Assembly: GCA_015039365.1 (NCBI GenBank)
Contig: WION01000009.1
Span: 186,001-250,000, forward strand
Direction: 5' to 3'
DNA: 64,000 nt
Source of the DNA: Amanita rubescens
Lineage: Eukaryota; Basidiomycota; Agaricomycetes; Agaricales; Amanitaceae
Both the position numbers and the translations under genes were made by a program. The notes beneath the pieces were generated by a model. It saw only the letters and a list, made by a program, of their open reading frames with translations, ran no database searches and was not told the DNA's origin. How positions within the stretch are numbered: the stretch's first letter is position 1; each line of letters opens with the position of its first letter. Shown one piece after another: positions 26,143 through 38,218 of this stretch.

Positions 26143-26509
26143 AGGCAATGTTACTAGGTTTGTCCATTACTATTTAGACGAGTTGCCTGTAGTGCCAGCA
26201 ACTAGTATCAAGTCTCGCCACTTATACGCATCTATAACATATAGTCGACTAATTTTGCAGATGGGCTGTATATCGATTTTCTGGTGTATGGATAAACATG
26301 AGAAATTCTACAGAGAAACCTCTTTGGTTCCATCATATGCCACAATTCGCCAAGATCTCAAGCTGTAGAGCTATGTGGTGATTGTCGTAACCAGTGTTTG
26401 CATGGAAAGCCATGTTCATGTCCTCCAACGAAAGCTCTAGCACTGTGACAGAGCGCGATTGTGTGACTAGCTACAGGCCAGTTTGCCGAGGATCCCTATT
26501 CTCCGATCA
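26143..26509. other. Intergenic, 3' flank of the chloride channel gene
   Basis: No exon, repeat or RNA gene that I can support. It ends where the duplicated block begins. Confidence 0.3.
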
Positions 26510-27112
26510 CACCGTACACGATTGGTGCAAGCATTTCGTCTTGTAAATACGAAGCCTGACTGATGTGATACACTAGTGTTGCAACCAACATTGTGTATTT
26601 TCAATATACCCTCTTAATCTCTGCCAGTATCCAACAACGCTGCGACATGTGTGCTACCAATGCCATGCCCGCCGTCTATCTCAACTTCAAACTCAGCCAA
26701 AACAGAAGCGGCTCGCAATAGGGGGGTACGAATTCTATAGAAGTCACGACCGAATCGACCGTTCAACTTCGCATTCCCCTAATCACTCCACGAGTCCAAC
26801 AATGTCTGACTGTATGTGCATATTCTTCGGTTTTGCTACTAAGAGTACATTTGCTTTCTCGCAGCTTCGCAGTTGTTTTGGTTGAGATCACGAAGGGATC
26901 TGTCGACAGTCCCAATCCAGATGTTGGTGCGGCTTCCGTTGTTCTTGGCCCTTTCTTCAGTTCACTAGTACTCCAAGACGCGTCCCTCATGGAAACGGAC
27001 TGGCTCGGTAAATCCAAACGAATTCACGTCGTCCGCCACAGTCAGGCATTAAACAAGTGAGTGACGACCAAGAAGTGATGAATCGTTCTGATTTGTTTAA
27101 GTATCATATACG
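26510..27112 (+). pseudogene. Duplicated 5' flank and first exon of a histidine-phosphatase gene
   Basis: Near-copy of 62108-62700, including non-coding upstream sequence, the first exon and part of intron 1 of the gene at 62572-63250. The exon reads METDWLGKSKRIHVVRHSQALNK. The catalytic RHG of the complete copy is RHS here, and everything after the start of intron 1 is missing. The copy ends abruptly near 27105-27112, where RPAP1-like sequence begins on the other strand. It is therefore a non-functional fragment made by segmental duplication or ectopic repair. Confidence 0.8.
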
Positions 27113-27778
27113 CTTAGGCGATTTGACCACAAAACTACCAAGAGAGACAATCGAGTCATCATTCGTGGGAGGTGGTGGCAGCGCAATAGGCGTCTTGCGT
27201 GGAGATGGAAGTGCTGATTGGTACACATGCACGTCCTGTGGTTGTAATTCAGCGAATCGCACTCGACTAGGTGGACGGCTTATGCTTGTTTCAGGGGGAG
27301 CAACTGCCCGCAGTATTAGTATCCCCGGACAGAAAGCCCTGTGGCGAACAAACATCGCGCGTACCTCTTGCATTAGAGGCTGGAATTGACTTTGACTCCG
27401 TTTCTTTCTTGGAAGCTGCCCGTTCCTTCGCCCGCTTCAAGATACTGCCAATTTCAGGGCCAAAATGTTCGTATATTTGCTTTTTCTCTTCTTCTCTTTC
27501 TTCTTCGGTCATAGCTGCCACTCTACGCTGGTTCTCCTTGCGCATTTGTTCCCTCCAATTGTCTGGATTTGCCGGTACCTGGGCAGGTGCAGATACGATA
27601 TTTGGGACATCTCTGAAGCCACCTGTTCCATGATTTCGTTGTTTCGAGCGAAAGCGCTCTTTGAGCGATGCTGGGCAGAGGGAAAACCTAAACTGGTCTG
27701 TGCAGAAGGTTTCGGGGGATTGCTCCAGGTAGACGATTTCCTCTCGACCACGGAGCCAATAAGTGCTTTGTTCGACAT
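27104..27778 (-). pseudogene. RPAP1/Rba50 N-terminal fragment, truncated
   Basis: RNA polymerase II-associated protein 1 helps assemble polymerase II and import it into the nucleus. The fragment begins MSNKALIGSVVERKSS, then LGFPSAQHRSKSAFAR. A 44-nt intron leads to the RPAP1_N block DNWREQMRKENQRRVAAMT and KQIYEHFGPEIGSILKRAKE, and a second intron to SRVRFAELQPQDVHVYQS. It stops at 27104, exactly where the duplicated histidine-phosphatase block starts. The large C-terminal armadillo-like part is absent from the window. An intact copy presumably lies elsewhere. Confidence 0.75.
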
Positions 27779-27975
27779 AGAGACTGTTCTCTAGAGGCTC
27801 AGAATGCGACAGAAGGAATGGACAGAACTTGATAACTTCATCCTGATCTACTTACTTCTCTAGGCTACAAATTCGTTCCATTAAAAACTCGTTGTTACGT
27901 AACGGGTCTAGGTCGAGTTTGCCGATTCAATCCCATACCGCGTGACTGTGATCTCTGATCTCTGTGTGTGCACAA

Positions 27976-28694
<719 letters not shown>

Positions 28695-29037
28695 CACTGT
28701 CATTGGCGGCGGTTAATCTTACCCGCAGGCGTTTGATTTCCCAGGCCAACTCACGGATCGATCTCGAATTGAAATGTATACTACTTATGTTTCTGTTTGC
28801 AATGTACATCATTTTCTCGTGACTGCGGGCTGATATCCACTCACTAGGACTAGCGTGATTTACCGCAATGGTACAATGACACTTCGTCCTTGTCATGCGT
28901 TTCTGCTGCTAACAGCCTAGGCTTAGGCTAGGTCCCAGGAGAAATTTGCTCACAAATGATTCGCTGGAGCTATATAATACATTTTATGCTGCAATATTAC
29001 ATCTCGATCACATACTACTAATGTCGAAATTTCGACA
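28695..29037. repeat. 3' flank of cytidine deaminase copy 1, part of the inverted repeat arm
   Basis: Sequence from 28695 to about 28880 (for example the tract near 28765-28810) is repeated in inverted orientation at about 30420-30549, so the duplication includes downstream non-coding DNA as well as the gene. No separate gene seen. Confidence 0.6.
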
Positions 29038-29773
29038 CTACTCTACTTTGCGGGTAACTACATCACCATTAAACATTGCAAAATTCTGTTCTGTCCACAC
29101 CAGCGCATCTGTCACGACTCCTGTCATTGCTGGTGTCATTTTGTATTCGCCCAAGTCCTCCTTCGAAACCCATGCGTATTTTTGATGCTCTTCCGGATTG
29201 AGTGTAACCTCAATTACAGTTGGTGGAGCCGAAGGGCGCTACTTGCGCCACGAAATTAAGCTGGATAGTCGTCCTTACGATTGCCGTTGGGATAGCACCC
29301 TCTTCGGCGGCAAGTATTTTTTCAATGGAGTACTCGAAAGGCTGAATCTCTCCAACAATATTGCTCACGATCAGGCCCGTCTCCTCCGCAGCTTCCCTAA
29401 CCGCAGCGTCCAGGATCGTTTTATCAGAATCCTCAACGTTGCTTAAGCAATCCATCAGTTCGCATAGAGATAAAGGCGACGCAAGAGCTGACCCTCCAGG
29501 AAGCTCATAGAACCCGGGATATACCTTTTCATGGGCCGCACGCTGCACGACGAGGATCTGCAATGGTTTGGTGGCGGAAACCAAAGGGTGAGTAATGGCG
29601 ACGCCAACGACCAATTTATCAAATGGTGTTCCAATCGATGCTGAATGCCCTAGGAATGTAGAACGAGATATGAGGCGATCTGCAAGCGAGGGGTGTGTAA
29701 TAAGTGGCATTGTGGCTATCGAACAGAGTGAGGATGTTCGCTGCTCGAAACCCTTAAACAAGTTGACATCCAT
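29038..29773 (-). CDS. Nudix hydrolase
   Basis: Pyrophosphohydrolase of unknown nucleoside-diphosphate substrate. It starts MDVNLFKGFEQR or at the internal MPLITHPSLADRL. LQILVVQRAAHEKVYPGFYELPGG is joined by an in-phase intron to DSDKTILDAAVREAAEETGL, the Nudix box (REAAEE). Then TVIEVTLNPEEHQKYAWVSKEDL and EQNFAMFNGDVVTRKVE, with TAG at 29038-29040. Around 29215-29235 the frame changes. A short intron ending in GAG can account for it, so I do not call it broken. It lies between the two arms of the cytidine deaminase inverted repeat. Confidence 0.75.
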
Positions 29774-30549
29774 TCATCATCCATATCAGTACTGCAGGAG
29801 CCGAAAACTCCGAGTCCGAAAACCCGAGCTGTGGCAACAAGGCTAAAGTCTAACTAACGAACTGTCCCGTCCACTTTCAGACTTATTGATGTACTGATCC
29901 ATCGTTCCTGCCTTTTCGTTATAAGTACTGACCCAAGCAGACGTAGCCTTCAAGTCGACGATGACAGAAAAAGGAGAGCCTCTTGTCAAGTCTTGTGGTG
30001 ATACAAAATAATTATATAGGGCCAACAAGCTGGGCCTGAATCCTTTGGATATGTCAATTATAAATCGAGGGTGATGTAGTGGATCCCCGCCTTCACACAA
30101 CCGTGATCAATAAGTCCGAGTACCACGGTTTGGTGTTTTACATGTGTTTCGTAGTATATTCTCCAGGGTCAGGGGACTTCCGTACAACAGTTCCCAATTT
30201 TGGCGGTCCTGGGCAAAGGACACACCAGAGAAGATAGCGCAAAACCGGGCGGTATTCCAAGAGGGTCGAAGGGCCAATGAGGTTATTTACCTTTTCCAAA
30301 CGATCGCCGGGAGATGTACCTGACGAACCATTTGCAACGCATGTAAAATGTCTTGATCAATAGTTTTGTCGTTGACAAACTCTATTCGAAGGACGAAAAC
30401 ATTTCTGAATAGATATCAGCCCGCGCAGTCACGAGAAACGATGTACATTGCAGACAGAAACATAGTATACATTTCAATTCGAGATGGATCCGTGAGTTTG
30501 GCCTGGGAAATCAAACGCCTGCGGCAAGGAGGCTACCTCATCGCCCGTG
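29774..30549 (-). other. Inter-arm spacer with an unrecognised open stretch
   Basis: The minus strand is open at 29843-30100 (HHPRFIIDISKGFRPSLLAL, SPFSVIVDLKATSAWVSTY), and another exon-like stretch lies near 30300-30400 (FVNDKTIDQDILHALQMV). I do not recognise a family. It may be a remnant of a displaced gene. The segment next to 30549 belongs to the inverted-repeat arm. Confidence 0.3.
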
Positions 30550-31242
<693 letters not shown>

Positions 31243-31802
31243 TGTGCAGTAGCACAGGATTTGTCACAACAACGTGACATCCGAAATGGTCCGTCTAAAT
31301 TCCAAGCAGTAGGATGGAGAAGAGCGATAGGTAGAATGGCCGTGTGAGGGCAGCTTATGCTGTTGAAAACGGCAACCCATGTTCTCCGCGAGTCCGTGAC
31401 GACGCCAGCATAATTTTATCAAGGGTTAATGTAACCCGAGTTGCCCGGCGGCTGATCAAAATTGTCGGCTCAAGTTATTCCGAACTCTTAGTCCTGGTGC
31501 AACACCCAGCTAACGTGGGCACGTTTGCAGTGCCCATCGCATGCCCTTCACCCTTGTACTTTGCCGCGTCCTGTACCGATGATCCTATGCCATTAGCCAG
31601 GACTCTTCAAGCACATCCCTCTTCTGCGCCCGCCCGTATACATTTCTGACATTATCATAATCAAGACCTACCGTCCGTCAGTCATGCCGCCCTTTTTCTT
31701 GCGCCTCTCCACTGAGTCATGAGTTATCCAATTGCAATGTGCTGACGTACTAATCCAGGCGTTTAACGTTTAACGCTTCAATAGTAAATTTTGTCGTTTT
31801 AG
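31243..31802. other. Intergenic region between cytidine deaminase copy 2 and the RFC1 remnant
   Basis: An open frame exists at 31344-31649 on the plus strand, but its protein is low-complexity and matches nothing I recognise. Nothing else is supported. Confidence 0.25.
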
Positions 31803-33005
31803 GTGAAAATGCTGGGCCTGCGAATCTTGCTGCTATCAAGAAACATGGCCTCAAGACACTCAATGAGTTTATGAATCTCATATGCACTCAAAAAGGAGGA
31901 AGATGCTATACGCGAAGCTGCGAAGAGATGGAGAAGAGGGAAAGAGAGAGAATAAACAAGCAGGTTCGAGCAGCGCTAGATAAGTCCCTTTTTGAGTGTA
32001 CTGTCAAAACAGCGTAGTAACAAGTTGCATAGTGCAAAGCCCAATCCTATTTCCTCTCAGCTTTGGACATCTCAAGTCGAGAAACTTCAACAGTGGTTGC
32101 ACGATTGGTCATTCCATTATCTCTCTTCTTTTACGTGTTTCCTAATCCGTAGGCGGGCTACAGAGCCTCAAGTGCGGCTTTAAGAAGCCTGGTAAGAACG
32201 GAGCGAATATGTTCCGCACCGTGCCGCCTGGCATTGGAAAAACTATCTTTGCACCCAACCCGAAGGTTTTACGCTTATAGAGCTGAACGCTAGTGATTGG
32301 CGTTATCCACCTAGTGGATAGTCTTTGTTGATTAGTCTGCACAAAGATGGCTTGGGCAAAACTCGAAGCAAAACAAGCTGATGCGACAACTTGCAGAAGT
32401 CCAAGTGCGCATGCAACTCAAAGTGTTGGGACAATCATATATTCCCGAGCTTGATCCATACATCGTGCAACCGCTGATGGAGAGCGGGACGGTGGGCTTT
32501 ATGAACCAAGCTTTGTACTGTGGACTTGCGCATTGATAGTGCTGTTCAAGACGTTATCAAACGAATGGATGAATACTACCTGTCCAAGAAAGACTGGGAC
32601 ATTATCATCGTGGGTGACCGTAGGGATGACATAGTATGCGCCGGCGATCAGAATGGCGTTTACAAGGAAGTGAGTACAATGTGGAATGTTGACGTTATAA
32701 AATACACATGCATTTCATCACATGGACACAATTCAACTGAACATCCAATCGCATTTCACAAGGCTTTGGACCTTGGGGGGGGGCACCGAAGAAGCTCGCT
32801 GGAGGACCTGTGCCTGACTTGGAAGAAGCATACAAGGTTTGTCCCTTTGTAGCATTATTACTCATGTCGTCGCTCGATATCACAGGTTGATGATAATGGG
32901 AAAGACGTGTCTGAGGATGAGAAAAAGGACGTGGACAATATCAGCAGTGATAAGCTTATTCAGGCAGCGAATGCAGGGAACACGAAGGGAAAGGTTAAGA
33001 AATGA
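31803..33005 (+). pseudogene. Replication factor C large subunit (RFC1) remnant with internal deletions
   Basis: Ordered but broken pieces of RFC1: the end of the BRCT domain (NLAAIKKHGLKTLNEF), SSQLWTSQVEKLQQWLHDW, GFKKPGKNGANMFRTV with PPGIGKT of Walker A, then almost directly NSKQNKLMRQLAEVQV. The C-terminal domain follows (QSYIPELDPYIVQPLMESG, RMDEYYLSKKDWD, TEHPIAFHKALDLG, GGPVPDLEEAY). It ends GKVKK and TGA at 33003-33005. Only about 130 bp separate Walker A from the collar region, where a working gene has hundreds of codons of AAA+ core. Frames also shift between pieces. It cannot encode a functional clamp loader. Confidence 0.8.
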
Positions 33006-33532
33006 TCATGTTGGTGGTTTGGTTACGCTACAAACACAAAGTCCTTCAGACATTCGGTAATGAACCATGCCGGTACAGTCTGTTACGCGCTGACCAGGTT
33101 TTATGGCACCTCTTTCTTTAGGTGATGGATCATGTCTGCCAGGGCGACTTGAATGGTAACAGTATTTTCTTGCTGGCTGTCCACAGCAAGGAAATGCTAT
33201 GTATCTTTACATTGCTAATAGCCTTTGCTTCTATGATCAGGGTAGGGGGAGGCCTGTGAGGTGACAGTGGAACATAGGTGGATGCAACTTCTGTGCTACA
33301 TACAGTAGAAATTATTAAGAAACAATATTTAGGCAGAAGTGGATGGGAAAGACAGTACAACAACTTAGGGAAGGCATAGGAGAGAAATGGCCTGGCATAA
33401 ACATGAAAGATATGAGAAGTATTGGCAAGACAGTGGTAGCCAATTCCTTGAGGCCAGTGGTACAGTGCATCCTATGCTCTATAGAAAAATTAAGCATACA
33501 TTTTCATTTTGTAAATTAAATATGAAGTACCA
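33006..33532. other. Intergenic, AT-rich flank of GTPase gene 1
   Basis: Marks the transition to the AT-rich block. I see no gene; short open stretches are low-complexity. Confidence 0.3.
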
Positions 33533-36500
33533 TCAAATGGAGATAATTTGATCATACAGGAATGCCAACAAATCTTCATAATTAGAGGGTATAGACTCAG
33601 AAGTGATCTTCAGCTTCAGCTTCTCCACATATCCTTGCCTCTTGAACTGCTTGAAAGTGTGCATGACTGATTCCTGCAATGGCATCACAACCCAAAATGA
33701 TTGCATAGCCATGATATTGATTGCTTTATAATGTCAGCTAATGACACATGAATAAAACATGATATGTTACCAGCTAAAATTTGGTAGGATGTAGGCTGGT
33801 TTAAATGCTGTCAAATGGGTGTCACAGAAGCAAAGGTAACTTTTACACTTGTGGAAAACTCAGTTGACAAGTTTAATCCTTCTCCAAACAAATGGAAAAA
33901 TCTGGCCTGGTGGGAAGGAAAACTTGGAGTAAGCCTTTCATATTGCATTCAATATTGGACATACAGCCTGACATGCAATTTAATAAGTCTTTTGATGACT
34001 GCACTGCCATTTCTTACCTAGAAAAGGTGTCTAGAAGCAGGCATAGAGCTACATAATAGCTATCTTACTATCTAGAGATGATAATAGTGTCACTGAGAAA
34101 GGATAATTATGTACTAGTGCAATGCCACTCACATCCTGTTGGCCATTGGATGAGGAGACTGCTAGCAAAATAAGGGCAGTGTCACTCACTGGCTGTTGGT
34201 AATGGGATTGAATGTGATGAGACTGTATGGCAGAAAGGGCAGTGTTACTCACACGCTGTTGGCCATGGTATGAGATGCAATGAGACTCCCTAGCAGGAAA
34301 AGTGCAGTGTCACTCACTTGCTGTTGGTCACAAGATCAATATGATGAGAATTCATGGCAGAAAAAAGGGCAGTGTTACTTGCATACTATTGGTCATGAGA
34401 TCACACATGATGAGACTGCCTGACAGGAAAAGGGCAATGACACTCACATACTGTAGGTCATGGGACAATACTATGTGATGACACTGTCTGACAAATACAA
34501 GGGCAATATCACTTAAATACTATTGGTTATTATGAGATGGATAGGGTGTGATAAGACTGCTGCAAATAAAAGGCCATTGTCACTCACATCCTGTTGGTGG
34601 TGAGATGAGATGAGATGAGATTGCCAAGCAAATAACAGGGCAGTGTCACTCACTCGCTGTTGGACATAGTAGGATGAATGTAACAAGACTGCCTAGCAAA
34701 TACTGTGAAAGGGCAATGACACTGACAAACTGTTGGTCACAACATAATATGTGATGAGATGGCCCAGAAAGAAATGCAGTGTCACTCACAAGCTATTGGT
34801 CATGGGATGAAAGATGTAATGAGACTGTCTGGCAGCAACAAGAGCAGTGTTACTCACTTGCTGTTGGAAGATGTAATGTGATGAGACTGCCTGGCAATAA
34901 AAGATATATGTTGCTTACTCGCTGCTGATCATGGAATGAGATGACCTTACAGAAAAAAAAGCAATGTCACTCACATCCTGTTGGTCATGGGATAAGATAA
35001 AATGAGTAGATGAACAAATTAAGTGCAGTCTCACTCACTTGCTGTTGATTATGGAATAAGATGTGGTGAGACCATCTGGCAGATCAATAGAAAGTGTTAC
35101 TCACAACCTATGACCATGCCAGTGGGAGTGAGATGTGATTAACCTGCTTGTCAAAAAATTACAGTATTACTCACAGACTGGCATCATGAAATTGGGGTTC
35201 ACCAATCTAGTACTATTTCAATGTCACTTACCCACTATAAAATTTGGCATTAGACTCAGGTGGAGCATAGTGTAACTCACATTCGGGTTCTTCTGCTGTT
35301 TCACCTGCAACATGACTTAAAACCACTTGGGACAGAAGATATACAGTGCCACATACTTTCTGCTCATGATATCATCCAAGCACTTCATTATTATATGATT
35401 CAACTCACATCCTGTTCAAGTTGCACATTGTTCAAACATGTTCAATGGTCATTAATATGAATGAAGCCTACATTTCTCTGAATCTGTCCTTGACTCAGTC
35501 TTGTGCACATTTATATCAGAGCATATTTGATTTACCCAGTAATGTGGAAACTTGGTGAGAACAATGTCAAACACTGCAATCAAGCACAGGCCTTCCAGAT
35601 TCAAGACATGTCTGAACTGTCAATTTAATGCAATTCCATTTAATATGTGATTCTCACTGAAGTGCAGATTTAACACAAAGATCTAGGTTGTTCATCTGTG
35701 TTAAAATTAACTGATCATGAAGACTGGCATCATTAATTGCATCCAGTGCAGTCTTCTTAGGCAATTCGTGGCAGTTTGTCTCTGGCTTGTGCATATCTGT
35801 GAAACAGCATTATATCTATTTTTGAGTAAGAAATAAGTGCCATTCTCACCTTCCAATGTCACATATGCTTTTGGAGGATATTTTGTGTTCATGACTCTAG
35901 AAACATAAACTTGCTGCAAAGTGTTTTCAGCATTCTGCCTGGCCTTCATCAACTTATCTTTCCAATCCTTTATATCAGATAAATTGGCATGTTCTTGGAT
36001 TACTAGCCCATCAAATTTGGTGAAGATAGCCACCAATGGAACTGTGAAGATATCATTTACTGGTCAGTAAGCAGTAGAGAGCATGGAATTCAAGGCCATC
36101 ATAAACATTTGCATGGTTAATTGGCAGAAGATTTGCCAAACTCAAATCCACACTACTATGACAACAGATACTTTGTCACAAGACTTACCTTTGCCTGTCC
36201 CTTTGCTAAAGAACTGAAGTTCTACAGGTGCAAGAGGTTGGGAACTGTCTACAGGTATGCAGTACCTATGAGAAGCTTAGTCATGTGGCAGTCATGTAGA
36301 GAACCAGTGCAAAATACCAAATGGCATGCAGCTGGTCTTTCAGATCTGTTGCAGCAGACCGTTTCTCAATGAATTTCCAAATAGATTCCATCTCCTTAAC
36401 TGAACCAGGTTTGAAACCAGGAGAGTCATGGAAGATAAAGTCACTTCCAGGATAGGTAATCTGGTGTTCAATATTGTGTATACCTCTCTACAGATTTGTG

Positions 36501-36866
36501 TATCAACTATGGAGTCATCCCTATTTCACCATTTGGCTCACCTCCATTGATGGTGTTAAATGAGAAGATGCTGATTGTCCACCCAGAAGTTGCCGCAGCT
36601 TGTGCCACATGATATTGAGTTTATCACCATTCTGATTGTATATGATGGGTTTTGTTCCCTGTGCTATGCCACAAACTTTCTCAAGAATAGTTGTCTTGCC
36701 CGCATTAGCCCTTCCTATGATAAGGATGCGAAAATGAGGGCATCTGTATTGCTCCTGGAGCACTGCAAAAGCTGCTGTATCAATGTCTTGACATGCAAAA
36801 GTTATTTTTATCAGGTTGTGCAACACATTTTGGTCTATTGGATAGTATACCTGCAATCCCTGCCAT
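33533..36866 (-). CDS. GTPase gene 1 with single-codon exon array
   Basis: P-loop GTPase of a fungal family I cannot name. The start ATG at 36864-36866 (MAGIA) joins VLQEQYRCPHFRILIIGRANAGKTT (G1). Next come HQITYPGSDFIFHDSPGF (G3 DSPG), FSKGTGK, VPLVAIFTKFDG (G4 TKFD), YPPKAYVTLE and DMHKPETNCHELP, then AVFDIVLTKFPHYW ending on a phase-0 donor. Downstream lie 21 three-nucleotide exon candidates plus one of 12 nt. A 60-nt phase-0 exon ends FSTS. One CTG triplet follows, then the C-terminal exon FKQFKRQGYVEKLKLKITSE and DLLAFLYDQIISI, with TGA at 33533-33535. It is paralogous to the gene at 42342-48172 in every part. One donor, after the triplet at 34517-34519, reads TT instead of GT. The function of the protein is unknown. 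Confidence 0.7.
33765..35414 (-). repeat. Tandem intron-like array A (21 triplet exons)
   Basis: On the minus strand, units of about 45-75 nt begin GTGAGTGACACTGC and end in CCAACAG-like acceptors, with exactly three bases between acceptor and next donor. Triplets, sense strand, by lowest plus-strand coordinate: 35409 GAT; 35357 AAA; 35232 TGG; 35175 TCT; 35105 GTT; 35039 CAA; 34975 GAT; 34919 CGA; 34858 CAA; 34790 CTT; 34727 TTT; 34654 CGA; 34588 GAT; 34517 TAT; 34448 TAT; 34383 TAT; 34318 CAA; 34253 CGT; 34190 CCA; 34133 GAT; 33771 CTG. A 12-nt exon candidate is at 35281-35292. No triplet is a stop. Donors: 19 GT, one GC (34383), one TT (34517). Confidence 0.85.
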
Positions 36867-38218
36867 GCCGATGTTCTGCTAGAGGTGTCTAAATGGAGGG
36901 GACAATATGAGCAGCTGTCTGTCCGGCTCGAGAGATGGTGCACAAGACGGGATGGTGTGCAAGGTGGGCGGTGGTAGGTTGCGTCGAGAGATGGTCCGCC
37001 GGGTGTCAAGTTGGTAGTACGTGCGCAAGTTAAAGGTGAGAGTGCACGGCGAGCGATGGTGCTTGGAGATTCGAAGTCACGAATGCGCGAAGCAACCTGA
37101 TTTATAATTCCGCTAGAATTATCTAAGCCTTGGGCGTGATCGATTCCGGCAATTCCCCGACGCGTCTTTCCATCTTTCCTTTCACTCCTCCACCTCGTCG
37201 TCGCCAACCCTTACACAGTCTCATCTTTTCTCACCCACCCCCCTCTCCCTATAGGTCTGGGCAGCAAGCCCGTTGGCATGGGTCCGGCCCGACTTCTGAG
37301 GCCTTTCCGCTTTCGGGCATTTCCAGGCTCCACACGGCTTGCCCGCTTTCGGCCTTCTCCAAATGGAAATGCCACGCGATTGCGCAAGGCGGCTCAAGAT
37401 CTCAGCACTCGCAAGCTCGCTCAGCATCTTACATATCAATACCTTGTGCCCTCCACTCTTGGACCCTAGACCTCGCAGCCATGTCATCCTATATTGCTAT
37501 CTCCGCCTCTACTGTTTACTCCACGGTCGGCGAGGTTTGCTCAGCTCGACTACCCATCCGGCGCCAAGCTTCCATAACTCTAAATATCGGATTATCCAGC
37601 CTCGCATTTGTTCCTATTCTTGGAACGAACTCCATCCCCTCTCGCGGCCCGTCTCAAAAGTCCATTAACTTGTACTGTCTATGTCCTCTCGGCTTAACCA
37701 GTCAGCCAATTACATCTCTCCATCCGCGGTCAATATCCTGCCCAAGTCTGCCTTGGTAGCCAATACCACAAATGGACTCTGCTCAGACTCCGTTCGCTGC
37801 AGAGCTCAAGGATGGGATTGAACTTGGGATCGTACTCGCGGACGACGACAATTCGGTACTTGACCATGGCGGCCGCGTGCGACTGCTGGAATGGGATGCG
37901 TGGGGCGCCGGAGGGTTCAAAGAGGTAGCTGCTTGGTTTGGCTCGTCTCCTGACCAAGAGAAAGAGGACCCAAAAAATGTGCGGGGTTCACGGATGCTAG
38001 GTGGAAGTATGTCATCTGATTGTAAATACCTTCGTTCTGCCCGGTGGCGGAAGGCTCAGTGCATCCTGCTTTCACTCCCACGACGGATGTCTCGAGTAAA
38101 TTTGTATCATTGAAAGGCGGAATCAAGGTTCATTTGCAAGGATGAACAAAACGATATGTTGGTACAAAATGAAACGAAACCATGAGCGAATAATCTATTG
38201 TACAACAGCGTAATAATA
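36867..38218. other. Spacer between GTPase gene 1 and the MFS gene
   Basis: The first 300 bp is the C/T-rich (in gene sense) leader of GTPase gene 1, with short repeats of a CACCATC-type motif. A plus-strand open frame at 37772-38113 (MDSAQTPFAAELKDGIELGI) has no recognisable relatives and no intron support; it may be chance. The longer plus-strand frame at 37130-37759 is compositionally biased and probably non-coding. Confidence 0.3.

Noticed and set aside
27560..27680. Frameshift in the RPAP1 fragment
   Set aside because: A 44-nt in-phase intron and a second intron with a CTAAT branch site explain the frame changes; the truncation at 27104 is what makes it a pseudogene.
29210..29240. Frameshift in the Nudix gene
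   Set aside because: A short intron ending in GAG restores frame into a conserved-looking C-terminus, so a mutation is not required.
31344..31649. 101-codon open frame upstream of the RFC1 remnant
   Set aside because: No recognisable domain and no splice or context support.
34060..35460. CRISPR-like repeat array
   Set aside because: Repeats are regularly spaced, but the genome is eukaryotic, the units themselves diverge and the variable part is only three bases.
37130..37759. 209-codon open frame on the plus strand
   Set aside because: Compositionally biased, overlaps the C/T-rich leader of GTPase gene 1 in reverse, no family motif, no intron support.
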